Source: an uncultured Pelagibacteraceae bacterium (GTDB taxonomy: Bacteria; Pseudomonadota; Alphaproteobacteria; Pelagibacterales; Pelagibacteraceae). Taken from it: 64,000 nt of DNA. Each line of letters opens with the position of its first letter. The first letter of the stretch is position 1. The notes under the pieces are model-generated. The model did not search any database and was not told the DNA's origin. It was given only the letters and a program-made list of their open reading frames with translations. The stretch spans positions 34,134-98,133 of the forward strand of contig CACIKS010000002.1 in the NCBI GenBank assembly GCA_902587295.1, written 5' to 3'. Shown one piece after another: positions 1-12,828 of this stretch. A program made the position numbers and the translations under genes.

Positions 1-1278
1 ACTACTCAAACAATTAAAACTCAATCAAATCCCTTGCCATTTCAATTTCCTCCAGGCTCTCCTTTCGAGGATATGTTTAAAGAATTTCAAAGACCTACTG
101 AAAGAAAAGCCACTTCATTAGGTTCAGGATTTATAATTAAAAAGAATGGTACAGTAGTTACGAATAACCACGTTATCGAAAATGCTGATGACATTATTGT
201 GAGAGTAGATAATAAAGAATACGAAGCCGAAGTTGTAGGATCAGATCCATATGCAGATGTTGCGGTTTTAAAAATTCAATCTGATGAAGATTTTAAACCT
301 GTTCTATTTGGTAACTCAGACAAAGCCAGAATAGGAGACTGGGTAGTAGCGATTGGAAATCCTTTTGGGTTAGGTGGAACAGTAACATCAGGGATAATCT
401 CTGCAAGGAATCGAGACATAAATTTAACCAGGTACGATGATTTTATTCAGACCGATGCATCTATCAACCAAGGAAATTCTGGTGGGCCTTTATTTAATTT
501 AGAAGGTAAGGTAATTGGAATAAACACAGCAATCATTGCTCCTGGACAAGCTGGATCAATTGGAATTGGTTTTGCTATTCCTGCAAACGCTGCATCAAAT
601 ATTATTGATCAATTGATAAAATATGGAGAAACAAAAAGAGGTTGGTTAGGAGTTAGAATTCAACAAGTAACAAAAGAAATTGCTGAAGTTCAAAATTTAG
701 ATAAACCGAGGGGCGCTCTTATCGCAGGTGTATCCGAGGGAAGTCCTGCCGAAAAAGCTGGAATTAAACCAGGAGATATTATTTTAGAATTTGACGGACA
801 AAAAATACAAACTATGAGAAATCTTCCAAGAATAGTTGCAAACACCAAAGTGGGAAAAAATGTTGTTGTTAAAGTATGGAGAGAAAAGAAATCTTTTACA
901 AAAAGATTAACTCTCGGTAGATTAGAGTCTTCTAAAGAATTTATTCAGGAAAATAAGAAAAAAGAAAAAGTAAAAGAGACAGAAATTGAAAACTTAAAAA
1001 TTTCAGTTAGAGATTTAACCACAGAAGATACTGAGGCTAGAAAGTTAGATAAAAATTTAAGAGGAGTTGTGGTGACCGAAATTTTATCTAAAAGTCCACT
1101 TGCAGCACTACTAAGTTTAGGAGACATAATCGTTGAGGTTCAGAATAAAACAATACAAGACACTAAAAGTTTAGAAAAAGTTTCTCAAGAAATTTTTAAA
1201 AATGGTGACAAAACTTTATTAATAAGATTTATTAATAAACGAAATCAACCAAGTTATGGTACTGTTAAAATAAAATAA
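1..1278 (+). CDS. Do/DegP-family periplasmic serine protease, 5'-truncated by window edge
   Basis: Frame is open to base 1. Trypsin-like triad motifs TNNHVI, ADVAVLKI, NQGNSGGPLF, followed by PDZ-like regions (GVSEGSPAEKAGIKPGDIILEFDG). Confidence 0.93.
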   Translation, partial: TTQTIKTQSNPLPFQFPPGSPFEDMFKEFQRPTERKATSLGSGFIIKKNGTVVTNNHVIENADDIIVRVDNKEYEAEVVGSDPYADVAVLKIQSDEDFKPVLFGNSDKARIGDWVVAIGNPFGLGGTVTSGIISARNRDINLTRYDDFIQTDASINQGNSGGPLFNLEGKVIGINTAIIAPGQAGSIGIGFAIPANAASNIIDQLIKYGETKRGWLGVRIQQVTKEIAEVQNLDKPRGALIAGVSEGSPAEKAGIKPGDIILEFDGQKIQTMRNLPRIVANTKVGKNVVVKVWREKKSFTKRLTLGRLESSKEFIQENKKKEKVKETEIENLKISVRDLTTEDTEARKLDKNLRGVVVTEILSKSPLAALLSLGDIIVEVQNKTIQDTKSLEKVSQEIFKNGDKTLLIRFINKRNQPSYGTVKIK

Positions 1279-1279
1279 C

Positions 1280-2203
1280 TTGTCTAACAAAATTAAAAAA
1301 AAAATAGTCCTTTTATTCGGACCTACAGCATCTGGTAAATCAAAACTTGCACTAGACATTGCCGAAAAGTTTGACGGTGAAATTATTAATGCCGACAGTA
1401 TGCAGGTTTATAAAGAAATTAAAATCCTTTCAGCTAGACCAGATAAAAGTAAAATAATGCATCATTTTTATGGATTTATATCAGCAAAAGAAAAATTTTC
1501 AGTAGGTAAATGGTATGAGTTAGTACAAAAAAAAATAAAACAAATTAAAAAAAGAAAAAAAGTCCCTGTAGTGGTTGGCGGTACCGGTCTTTACTTTAGA
1601 GCCTTAACCGATGGTTTAGTTAAAATACCTGAAGTAGAAAAAAAAGATTTTTCTTATTTAAATCCTATTGGAAGATGGATGATGGGAAATCATTATTATA
1701 AAAAAAACCCTACAATTTTTGAAGGTATTAACCGAAACGATATTCAACGAGTTTCCAGAGCTATTTCAGTTTATGAGGGAACAGGTTTAACCCTTAAAGA
1801 ATGGCAAACTAAAGAAAATAAAAAATATTTTAAATCCTCAGATTTTATTAAATTATGTCTTTTGCCACCAAAAAACGAATTAGAAAAAAAAATTAAAAAT
1901 AGATTTAATAAGATGTTAAAAAATGGTGCACTAAACGAGGTTCGTAATTACAAAAAAAAATTTTTGGAGCCAGCATCTAATATTTCTGCAAATTCAATTA
2001 TTGGAATCTATGAAATTGGTTTATATCAGCAAAAATCAATTAACATTAAAGAGGTAAAAGAGAGGGTTTTAATAAAAACTCGTCAATATGCAAAAAGGCA
2101 ATATACCTGGCAAAGAGGTCAGATGAAGGATTGGAAACAATTCAATGACACCAATTATCTTGATTTAAGAAAAAAAATTCTAAGTTATTTATCTAAAACT
2201 TGA
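1280..2203 (+). CDS. miaA: tRNA dimethylallyltransferase
   Basis: P-loop LFGPTASGKSKLALDIA, then INADSMQVYKEI and VVVGGTGLYFRAL; typical MiaA motifs. Start is TTG. Confidence 0.93.
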   Translation: MSNKIKKKIVLLFGPTASGKSKLALDIAEKFDGEIINADSMQVYKEIKILSARPDKSKIMHHFYGFISAKEKFSVGKWYELVQKKIKQIKKRKKVPVVVGGTGLYFRALTDGLVKIPEVEKKDFSYLNPIGRWMMGNHYYKKNPTIFEGINRNDIQRVSRAISVYEGTGLTLKEWQTKENKKYFKSSDFIKLCLLPPKNELEKKIKNRFNKMLKNGALNEVRNYKKKFLEPASNISANSIIGIYEIGLYQQKSINIKEVKERVLIKTRQYAKRQYTWQRGQMKDWKQFNDTNYLDLRKKILSYLSKT

Positions 2204-2233
2204 CCCAAAATTTTCCTAAGATAGATTATATTT

Positions 2234-4000
2234 ATGGGAAAATTAATATCAGGTGCAGAAATTGTTTTTAAAGTTTTAGAACATCATAATGTAAAGCATA
2301 TATTTGGTTATCCAGGTGGTGCAGTACTACCAATTTATGATGAATTAAAAAATCATAAAACTATTAAACATATTTTAGCTCGTCATGAACAAGGCGCAGG
2401 ACATGCCGCTGAAGGTTATGCTCGTTCTTCAGGAAAACCTGGAGTAATGTTAGTTACATCAGGACCAGGAGCAACAAATGCAGTGACAGCTTTAACCGAT
2501 GCTTATATGGACTCAGTTCCAATTGTTTGTATAAGCGGACAAGTTCCAACTCATTTAATCGGAACAGATGCATTTCAAGAATGTGACACAACAGGAATTA
2601 CTAGACCTTGTACCAAACATAATTGGTTAGTCAAAGATGTTAAAGATTTAGCAGATGTAATGGATCGTGCATTTGAAATTGCAATGACAGGAAGACCAGG
2701 TCCAGTTTTAGTTGATATACCAAAAGATATTCAATTTAAAAAAACTGAATTTATAATTAAAAATAAAAAAAATAAAAAATCTAATGGGAAATTAAATGGC
2801 AAAGCAAATAATGCAGAGGTTGATAAAGTTATAAATATGATGAAGAAATCTTCTAGACCAATTTTTTACACAGGAGGAGGAGTCATAAATTCTGGACCTG
2901 AGGCAAGCAAGTTGTTGAGAGAACTTGTTTCGATTACTGGATTTCCAATAACATCGACATTACAAGGACTAGGAGCTTACCCTGGAGACGATCCTTCTTT
3001 TCTTGGAATGTTAGGAATGCACGGAACATATGAGGCTAACAACGCAATGTACAACTGCGACCTTATGATTAATATTGGAGCTAGATTTGATGACAGGATA
3101 ACAGGAAAGGTTGATGAATTTTCGCCAAAGTCAAAAAAAATTCATATTGATATTGATCCTTCATCGATAGGAAAAAATATCAAAGTAGATCTAGCTGTAA
3201 TTAGTGATGTAGAAAGTTTTTTAAAAAGTTTAAATAAGAGATTTAAAGAAAAAAATAAAGATTTCTCAAACTCTAATAAGGCTAATATATCAAATTGGTG
3301 GAAAGATATTGACAAATGGAGACAAAAAAAATCTTTAAATTTTAAAAACAGTAAAGAGGTTATCAAACCTCAATATGCTGTTCAGAGACTTTATGAACTT
3401 TCTAAACAAAAAGATACTTATATCACAACAGAAGTAGGACAACACCAAATGTGGGCTGCTCAGCATTATAAATTTAATAAACCAAACAGATGGATGACAT
3501 CAGGGGGCCTTGGAACTATGGGCTACGGACTACCAGCAGCCGTAGGTGTTCAGGTAGCAAATCCAGGTAAATTAGTAATAGATATTGCTGGGGAAGCCTC
3601 TGTTTTGATGACGATGCAAGAAATGTCCACTGCAGTTCAGTACAATCTACCAATAAAAATATTCATTTTAAATAATCAATATATGGGAATGGTTAGACAA
3701 TGGCAGGAACTATTGCATGAAAAGAATTATTCAGAAAGTTATACCGCAGCATTACCAAATTTTGTAAAACTTGCAGAAGCTTATGGATGCGTTGGAATAC
3801 AAGCAAAAAAACCTGACGAATTAGATGATAAAATTAACGAAATGATAAATATTAACAAACCCGTAATTTTTGATTGTCTAGTAGACCCGATGGAAAATTG
3901 TTTTCCTATGATACCTTCTGGAAAACCTCACAATCAAATGTTATTAGGACCAGAGGATGAAAAAGAAGAAGTTTCAGACGAGGGAAAGACTTTAGTATAA
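2234..4000 (+). CDS. ilvB: Acetolactate synthase large subunit
   Basis: ThDP enzyme with GYPGGAVLPIYDEL, RHEQGAGHAAEGYAR, GLGTMGYGLPAAVG; followed by ilvH and ilvC. Confidence 0.95.
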   Translation: MGKLISGAEIVFKVLEHHNVKHIFGYPGGAVLPIYDELKNHKTIKHILARHEQGAGHAAEGYARSSGKPGVMLVTSGPGATNAVTALTDAYMDSVPIVCISGQVPTHLIGTDAFQECDTTGITRPCTKHNWLVKDVKDLADVMDRAFEIAMTGRPGPVLVDIPKDIQFKKTEFIIKNKKNKKSNGKLNGKANNAEVDKVINMMKKSSRPIFYTGGGVINSGPEASKLLRELVSITGFPITSTLQGLGAYPGDDPSFLGMLGMHGTYEANNAMYNCDLMINIGARFDDRITGKVDEFSPKSKKIHIDIDPSSIGKNIKVDLAVISDVESFLKSLNKRFKEKNKDFSNSNKANISNWWKDIDKWRQKKSLNFKNSKEVIKPQYAVQRLYELSKQKDTYITTEVGQHQMWAAQHYKFNKPNRWMTSGGLGTMGYGLPAAVGVQVANPGKLVIDIAGEASVLMTMQEMSTAVQYNLPIKIFILNNQYMGMVRQWQELLHEKNYSESYTAALPNFVKLAEAYGCVGIQAKKPDELDDKINEMININKPVIFDCLVDPMENCFPMIPSGKPHNQMLLGPEDEKEEVSDEGKTLV

Positions 4001-4548
4001 TGGCTAAACCTAAATCAGCTTATAGTGAACCAGGTAAACTTGGAAAATCAGAGCATCACATTATTGTGGTTTGGGTTGATAATGAAGCCGGGGTGCTTGC
4101 AAGGGTAGCAGGTTTATTTTCTGGACGAGGTTATAACATTGAATCATTAGCTGTTGCTGAAGTCGATAAGAAAAAACATATTTCAAGAATAACCATAGTA
4201 ACTTCAGGGACGCCGCAAGTTATAGAACAGATTAAACTACAGTTGAGAAAGCTTATACCTGTTCATAAAGTTGCGGATTTTAAAAGAAACGACCCGAATA
4301 TATTGTTTAAAGAGTTAGCTTTATTTAAAGTTGTTTCTTCAAAGAAAAATAGAGAAAAAGCAAGAAAAGTTTGTAAAAAATATAACTCTCTTGTATTGGA
4401 CAAATCAAAAAACTCTTTCGTTATTCAGGTAACTGCATTAAGAAGAGAAATAGATAAACTTATTGACACATTAGGCCCACTTGGGTTGGTGAGCGCATCA
4501 AGAACAGGTGCAGTTGCTATGACTAGAGGTTCTGAAGTTTTTAAATAA
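4000..4548 (+). CDS. ilvH: Acetolactate synthase small subunit (ACT domain)
   Basis: VWVDNEAGVLARVAGLFSGRGYNIESLAVAEV ACT domain; overlaps the ilvB stop. Confidence 0.95.
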   Translation: MAKPKSAYSEPGKLGKSEHHIIVVWVDNEAGVLARVAGLFSGRGYNIESLAVAEVDKKKHISRITIVTSGTPQVIEQIKLQLRKLIPVHKVADFKRNDPNILFKELALFKVVSSKKNREKARKVCKKYNSLVLDKSKNSFVIQVTALRREIDKLIDTLGPLGLVSASRTGAVAMTRGSEVFK

Positions 4549-4561
4549 AAAAAGGAATTAA

Positions 4562-5584
<1,023 letters not shown>

Positions 5585-5680
5585 CCCAATCTGGTTTCAA
5601 ATTTAATATTTTTTTAATAAATATTTTGCAAATTAACGTAATAATTGTATTATAACCCTTACCTTAATTTTAAAAAGATA

Positions 5681-7246
5681 ATGGAAGATAAAAATAGAAT
5701 CATAATTTTTGACACGACTATGCGTGATGGAGAGCAATCTCCGGGCGCTTCAATGAGTCTTGAAGAAAAATTACAAATTTCTCGAGTATTTGACGAATTA
5801 GGAATTGACGTAATCGAAGCAGGTTTTCCAATTGCTTCGCCCGGTGATTTTGAAGCAGTATCTGCTATTAGCAAAATATTAAAAAAATCAGTTCCCGCAG
5901 GATTATCTAGACACACAAAAAAAGATATTGATGCTTGTTACGATGCTCTAAAATCTGCAAAAAGATTTAGAATTCATACATTTATATCTACAAGTTCATT
6001 ACATATGAAACACAAATTAAACAAAACTCCTGAGCAAGTAATTGAGTCAATTAAAGAGCACGTTACATATGCAAGAAAATTCACTGATGATGTCGAATGG
6101 TCTTGCGAAGATGGTACTAGAACTGATATGGATTTTATGTGCAAGACAGTTGAACTTGCAATTAAGTGCGGTGCTAAAACAATAAATATTCCAGATACAG
6201 TTGGTTATACAGTTCCATCAGAATTCAAAAAAATTATAGAGACTTTAAAAAATAAAGTTCCAAATATAGATAAAGCAGTACTGTCTGTTCATTGTCACAA
6301 CGATCTAGGTCTAGCAGTAGCAAATTCTTTAGCTGGAGTTTCTGCAGGTGCGAGACAAGTTGAGTGCACAATAAATGGGATCGGTGAAAGAGCAGGTAAT
6401 GCTGCTCTAGAAGAAATTGTTATGGCAATGAAAACAAGAGCTGATTTAATGCCATTTAAAACGGGCATAAATACTAAATTAATAAGCAAAGCATCCAAAA
6501 CTGTTTCAAATGCCACTGGTTTTCCAGTGCAATTTAATAAAGCAATTGTTGGAAAAAATGCTTTTGCACATGAATCAGGCATCCATCAGGATGGTATGTT
6601 AAAAAATAGAAATACTTATGAAATTATGACACCAGAGAGCGTTGGAGTAAAAAAAACTTCTTTAGTTATGGGTAAACACTCTGGAAGACATGCGTTTAAA
6701 GACAAACTATCAGACCTAGGTTATGCTGGTGTAACAGACGATGTAATCCAAACAGCCTTTGGAAAATTTAAGATTTTAGCAGATAAAAAGAAACATGTTT
6801 ATGATGAAGACATTATAGCTTTAGTAGATGATAGTTTAATTAAAGAAAGTAATGTAATAAATCTAAAATCTCTAAAAGTCTTTGCTGGAACAGGGGAGCC
6901 TCAAAAAGCTGAAATGACTCTAGAAGTTTACGGTGATTTAAAAAAAGCTAGTGAAATAGGAGATGGTCCAGTAGATGCAATATTTAAGTGTATTAAAAAA
7001 CTTTATCCTCATGAAGTTAAGCTGCAACTGTATCAAGTACATGCTGTAACAGAGGGAACCGATGCACAAGCAACAGTTAGTGTAAGAATTGAGGAAAAAG
7101 GTAAAACAACTGTTGGTCAAGCAGCAGACACAGATACCTTGGTAGCATCAGCAAATGCATATTTAAATGCTTTAAATAAAATGATTATTAAAAGAGAAAA
7201 AACTGCTCCGAAAGATTACGAGCAAGAAAGAATGAAAGGAATATAA
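5681..7246 (+). CDS. leuA: 2-isopropylmalate synthase
   Basis: FDTTMRDGEQSPGASM, HCHNDLGLAVANSLAG and C-terminal LeuA dimer/regulatory domain. ATG at 5681 preferred over the ORF-track start at 5645. Confidence 0.95.
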   Translation: MEDKNRIIIFDTTMRDGEQSPGASMSLEEKLQISRVFDELGIDVIEAGFPIASPGDFEAVSAISKILKKSVPAGLSRHTKKDIDACYDALKSAKRFRIHTFISTSSLHMKHKLNKTPEQVIESIKEHVTYARKFTDDVEWSCEDGTRTDMDFMCKTVELAIKCGAKTINIPDTVGYTVPSEFKKIIETLKNKVPNIDKAVLSVHCHNDLGLAVANSLAGVSAGARQVECTINGIGERAGNAALEEIVMAMKTRADLMPFKTGINTKLISKASKTVSNATGFPVQFNKAIVGKNAFAHESGIHQDGMLKNRNTYEIMTPESVGVKKTSLVMGKHSGRHAFKDKLSDLGYAGVTDDVIQTAFGKFKILADKKKHVYDEDIIALVDDSLIKESNVINLKSLKVFAGTGEPQKAEMTLEVYGDLKKASEIGDGPVDAIFKCIKKLYPHEVKLQLYQVHAVTEGTDAQATVSVRIEEKGKTTVGQAADTDTLVASANAYLNALNKMIIKREKTAPKDYEQERMKGI

Positions 7247-8281
<1,035 letters not shown>

Positions 8282-8299
8282 TTTATTGTTATTTAAGCG

Positions 8300-9178
8300 A
8301 TGGCAACAAGCAGAGATGATTTTGGTATAGCTATTCGCTCTGCGTTATTGCAGAGAGGAGCAAGACAAAAATTTTCTCTTTTTGTATTAATTTTAATTTC
8401 AATTTTTATTTTTGCATTAGACAACACCAATTTAAAACCAGTTAAAGCTTTCAGAAGCTTGATTAACGATGGAATTTATCGTATTTCAGCAGTTTCTTCA
8501 TCTCCAATTAGGTTTTCATCAGCCACAAAGGATTTCTTTGTTAGACACGTATTTATTTACAAAGAAAATGAAAAACTAAAAGATGAGATTAGGCAACTAA
8601 AAGAACTCGAATTAAATACATCTTATTTAAGAACTGAAAATAAACAGCTTCAGGAAATAGTACAATTAGATAAAAAAACATCTTTTAGAACGGTAGGAGC
8701 AAAAATAATGTTGGATAAGAATAGTCCTTATCTTAACTCTGCAATAATTAATAAAGGAACAAACTCTGGAATTAAACTTGGTATGCCAGTTTTGAGCAAA
8801 GGACATTTAGTAGGAAAAATTGTCGAGGTAAACTATATCTCTTCGAGAATATTATTGTTAAACGATCTTAATAGTAAAATTCCTGTGGTATTATCACCAA
8901 CAGGTGATCAAGCAATTCTTTCAGGTATAGGTAAGTTAGATCCAAGTTTAGAATATTTACCCAAAGATTTTAAAATTAAAGAAAACAAAAAAACTGGTTT
9001 ACCTATTCAAAATGTAGTTTACACATCTGGTAAGGATGGGGTTTTGCTCTCTGGAATTTCTATCGGAGAAGCATTTGCAGAAGATGGACGTATAAAAGTA
9101 AAACTTTTTACTGATCCAAATCAAATTTTTTTAGTCAATGTAATATTAGACCAAGAAACTGATTTGGAGGCTATGTAA
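8300..9178 (+). CDS. mreC: Rod shape-determining protein MreC
   Basis: N-terminal TM, coiled coil, MreC beta domain (GTNSGIKLGMPVLSKGHLVGKIVEV); synteny. Confidence 0.92.
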   Translation: MATSRDDFGIAIRSALLQRGARQKFSLFVLILISIFIFALDNTNLKPVKAFRSLINDGIYRISAVSSSPIRFSSATKDFFVRHVFIYKENEKLKDEIRQLKELELNTSYLRTENKQLQEIVQLDKKTSFRTVGAKIMLDKNSPYLNSAIINKGTNSGIKLGMPVLSKGHLVGKIVEVNYISSRILLLNDLNSKIPVVLSPTGDQAILSGIGKLDPSLEYLPKDFKIKENKKTGLPIQNVVYTSGKDGVLLSGISIGEAFAEDGRIKVKLFTDPNQIFLVNVILDQETDLEAM

Positions 9179-9179
9179 A

Positions 9180-9695
9180 ATGGCAATAAATGTTAAGACA
9201 TTCAAAAATAGCTTTTTACGAACTGCCCCATTAATTTTATTAATCTATATATGTATTTCAGAATTCCATACGCAATTTTATTATTGGAATATCTTTTCTT
9301 TCAACCTCCAATTTATAATAATTTATTATTGGATTTTGAGGGATCCTTCGATTCTAGGATATGGCTTTGTTTTTTTATCTGGAGTTATCAATGATGTGGT
9401 TTTGAGCATTCCTCTCGGGACTAGTTCTCTTTCTTTTTTGTTTGTTTCTCTGGTTGCAGCCTATGTAAGAAACGCTACAGTAAGAAGCTCTTTGTTTACA
9501 GACTGGTTTACTTTTATTGTTGCGATACTTGGCGGTAATCTACTCACATATTTTTTAATTAAAAATTTTAGCGAAATGAAAGTGGAATACATTTCAGTTT
9601 TTTACAACTCTATGTTTACATTTATACTTTATCCGGCTTTTTGGCTTATTTTTGAATTATATAAAAAAACTATATCTTTAAGGACTTATGATTAG
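9180..9695 (+). CDS. mreD: Rod shape-determining membrane protein MreD
   Basis: Hydrophobic ~170 aa protein between mreC and mrdA. Confidence 0.85.
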   Translation: MAINVKTFKNSFLRTAPLILLIYICISEFHTQFYYWNIFSFNLQFIIIYYWILRDPSILGYGFVFLSGVINDVVLSIPLGTSSLSFLFVSLVAAYVRNATVRSSLFTDWFTFIVAILGGNLLTYFLIKNFSEMKVEYISVFYNSMFTFILYPAFWLIFELYKKTISLRTYD

Positions 9696-11622
9696 ATCAG
9701 GTGGGGAAAGTAAAATAAGATTAATAGGACGAAGAATGTTTATAATATCTGCAGCAAAAGCAGTTGTTGTTTTTGGCCTTGTTGGAAGATTAATTTCATT
9801 ACAAATTAATGAAAGTAAAAAATACAAAACATTATCTGATAAAAATAGATTTAGAGAATGGAAATTTGCTTCCCCCCGTGGACTTTTTAAAGATTACTAT
9901 GGTGTACAAATAGCCTCAAACAAACAAGTTTACCAGCTTCATATTGTACCAGAAAATTCGGAAAATTTAGAAGTTTTACTTTTTAGATTAAAGAATATTT
10001 TAAATTTATCTGAAAAAGAGATTTTTAAAATTAAAAAAAAGATAGGCTCCCAAAAACCGTGGGATCCAGTAATTATTTCAGATAATTTAACCTGGTCAGA
10101 GTTTTCAAGAATAAATTTATTCTTACACGAACTACAGGGAGCGGAACCAGTAGTATCCGTAGCCAGAATTTATGATGAACCTTCTTCTGTACATATAATT
10201 GGATATGTGTCTAAAGCCAGCAAAAGGGATTTGCAAAATAAAGAATATTTAAAAAATAGAATAGCTGCAGGTACTAGAGTGGGGAAAACTGGACTAGAAA
10301 ACAAGTTAGACTCCCAGGTAATTGGTGAAGTTGGATATAAAAGATATGAAGTAAATGCCTTTGGAAAAAGAATTAGAGAGGTTTCAATTGATCCTGGAAA
10401 ATCAGGAAAAAATTTTACTACTACCCTAGATTTAGAAGTTCAAAAACTTTCTTCTGAACTTCTCAAGGGAAAGTCAGGATCAGTATGTGTGATGGATATT
10501 TATAGGGGAGATATTATTTCTATGGTGTCATCTCCAGTTTTTGATCCAAATAAATTTGTACACGGCATTGATCAAAAAAGCTGGAACAATTTAATTAAGC
10601 ATAGAGACAAGCCATTAATAAATAAGTCGATAGCAGGTCTTTATCCACCCGGATCTACAATTAAAACTTTAGCTGCAATTAGCGCATTAGAAAATGATGT
10701 TTTTAACCATAAAACAGTAATTCGTTGTACAGGTTCAATTGAGCTGTACGGAGAAAAATTTCATTGTTGGAAGAAAAAAGGACACGGTTTTATGGATATG
10801 AGAGAAGGTATTAAGCAATCTTGTGATATTTATTTTTATGAAGTTGCAAGAAAATTAGGTATAGACAGATTATCAGAAACTGCTCAAAAATTTGGTTTAG
10901 GCAAAAGAGTTTTAAATGGACTGGTAGAAGAAAGAAGTGGAGTAGTTCCAAACACAAGCTGGAAGAAAAAAAATCTTGGTAAAAATTGGTATCTTGGAGA
11001 AACACTGCACGCAGGTATAGGTCAGGGATACTGGCAATCATCACCATTACAATTATGTTTGATGACGGCTCAAATTGCAAATGGTGGTTATAAAATTGAA
11101 CCAAGAATTGTTTTAGATGAAAATAATAATGATAAATTTAGTGATTTAAATCAATTCATTAAAGATAAAAAAACATTTTCGGACGATGTAGTTAGCCTTT
11201 ATAATTTTATTGCCAAGTTTAAATATAAAAGTCTATTCAGAAATCCAGAAAATATAAAATTTGTTCAAGACGCCCTTTTCGGAGCAACGAATGAACCAGG
11301 AGGTACATCCTATGGTTCTAGACTAACTAAAAAAAACTTTATATTTGCTGGTAAAACTGGAACATCGCAAGTAAAACGATTTACTGCAAGACAAAGAGAA
11401 CTAGAAGTAAAGAATGAAGATTTACCATACGAGGACAGAGACCACGCTTTATTTGTTGCCTTTGCTCCATACGAAGACCCGCGGTATGCTATAAGTGTAG
11501 TAATAGAACATGGTGGTTCAGGAAGTAAAGCTGCGGCACCAATAGCTAAAAAAGTCATCAAAAAAGTTTTAGATAGACATCCTTTAAGAGAAACCAAAAG
11601 AGAGAATGGAGAATTAGCATAA
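9688..11622 (+). CDS. mrdA: Penicillin-binding protein 2
   Basis: Transpeptidase motifs GSTIK and FAGKTGTSQ, N-terminal dimerisation domain; upstream of rodA. Confidence 0.95.
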   Translation: MIRSGGESKIRLIGRRMFIISAAKAVVVFGLVGRLISLQINESKKYKTLSDKNRFREWKFASPRGLFKDYYGVQIASNKQVYQLHIVPENSENLEVLLFRLKNILNLSEKEIFKIKKKIGSQKPWDPVIISDNLTWSEFSRINLFLHELQGAEPVVSVARIYDEPSSVHIIGYVSKASKRDLQNKEYLKNRIAAGTRVGKTGLENKLDSQVIGEVGYKRYEVNAFGKRIREVSIDPGKSGKNFTTTLDLEVQKLSSELLKGKSGSVCVMDIYRGDIISMVSSPVFDPNKFVHGIDQKSWNNLIKHRDKPLINKSIAGLYPPGSTIKTLAAISALENDVFNHKTVIRCTGSIELYGEKFHCWKKKGHGFMDMREGIKQSCDIYFYEVARKLGIDRLSETAQKFGLGKRVLNGLVEERSGVVPNTSWKKKNLGKNWYLGETLHAGIGQGYWQSSPLQLCLMTAQIANGGYKIEPRIVLDENNNDKFSDLNQFIKDKKTFSDDVVSLYNFIAKFKYKSLFRNPENIKFVQDALFGATNEPGGTSYGSRLTKKNFIFAGKTGTSQVKRFTARQRELEVKNEDLPYEDRDHALFVAFAPYEDPRYAISVVIEHGGSGSKAAAPIAKKVIKKVLDRHPLRETKRENGELA

Positions 11623-12746
11623 TGTTTAAGCAAGGATCAATCCATTCACACTTAAGTTTAAGAGATAAAATATTTTCGTTAGATCTAGTTTTAGTTTCTT
11701 GCATTTTAATACTTGGTATAATCAGTTTCTTTGCAATGTATTCTACAGACGGAGGTGAATTTGCTTATCACACCAAGAGTCATATCGTAAGATTTTTTGT
11801 ATTTTTCTTTTTATTTATTATAGTTTCTTTCTTTAAAGCAAATTTTTGGTATACATGGAGCACTGGAATTTACTTAGCTTTTCTTACTTTATTGGTGCTC
11901 GTCCAGTTGTTTGGTTTGACTGCCTCAGGGTCACAAAGATGGTTAAATCTTTATTTTCTAAATATTCAACCCTCAGAATTAATGAAGATAGGCTTAATTT
12001 TATTTTTGGCAAAATATTATCACCGGATCTCTTCTGGTGACGTAAATAGGTTTAAGTTTTTATTAAGCCCAATCATTGCATTGATGCTGCCAGTTTTTAT
12101 GGTTCTTACTCAACCTGATCTTGGAACAGCATTTTTAATTGGAGCTGGGGGAATAGTCGTAATTTGGCTTGCAGGAGTCCAAATGAAATATTTTGCTTAT
12201 CTTGGAGGAATTTTTTTAGCAATCACCCCTATTGCAATCTCTTTTTTAAAACCTTATCAGAAATCTAGAATTTTAACTTTCCTTGATCCAACTAGGGATC
12301 CTCTTGGGGCAGGGTATCAAATTACTCAATCCAAAATTGCTATTGGCTCTGGAGGATTATTTGGTAAAGGTTTTTTAAATGGATCACAAAGCTATCTAGA
12401 TTATTTACCTGAAAAACATACAGATTTTATATTTACATTATTTTCTGAAGAGTTTGGGTTTTTTGGCTCGTGTATAGTTTTATTACTTTATATTTTAATT
12501 ACTTGGAGAATAGTTTCTATCGGAAATATGCTTAGAGATACTTTTGGTAAGTTATTCTGTTACAGTTTTGCAACAGCTTTTTTTCTATATGTTGCTGTCA
12601 ATATGGGTATGGTTTTAGGTTTGATACCCATTGTGGGCGCCCCTTTACCCATACTGTCATATGGCGGCTCTTCAATGATGGCAATGATGTTCGGATTGGG
12701 TATTGTAATGAGTTGTCGGATACATAAAGACGAGCACATTGGTTAA
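11622..12746 (+). CDS. rodA: Peptidoglycan glycosyltransferase RodA (SEDS)
   Basis: LTQPDLGTAFLIG, LPEKHTDFIFTLFSEEFGF, PLPILSYGGSSM; multi-TM. Confidence 0.95.
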   Translation: MFKQGSIHSHLSLRDKIFSLDLVLVSCILILGIISFFAMYSTDGGEFAYHTKSHIVRFFVFFFLFIIVSFFKANFWYTWSTGIYLAFLTLLVLVQLFGLTASGSQRWLNLYFLNIQPSELMKIGLILFLAKYYHRISSGDVNRFKFLLSPIIALMLPVFMVLTQPDLGTAFLIGAGGIVVIWLAGVQMKYFAYLGGIFLAITPIAISFLKPYQKSRILTFLDPTRDPLGAGYQITQSKIAIGSGGLFGKGFLNGSQSYLDYLPEKHTDFIFTLFSEEFGFFGSCIVLLLYILITWRIVSIGNMLRDTFGKLFCYSFATAFFLYVAVNMGMVLGLIPIVGAPLPILSYGGSSMMAMMFGLGIVMSCRIHKDEHIG

Positions 12747-12828
12747 TACAACTTTTAGTATGCTTTTTTCATAAAAAAATATCAATTCAGAGGTTGCATT
12801 ATCGTTAATAATTTGCTTCAATTCAATT

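Noticed and set aside
945-1127. Antisense ORFs over core genes (also 3142-3366, 4683-4886, 5659-5916, 6295-6582, 10811-11104, 11310-11633, 20231-20506)
   Set aside because: They lie wholly within well-supported conserved genes and their translations have no recognisable domains; expected by-product of AT-rich codon usage.
1-1278. DegP-like protease considered as part of the caspase/protease module
   Set aside because: It is ~30 kb away, has PDZ-like regions and sits in a conserved housekeeping context.
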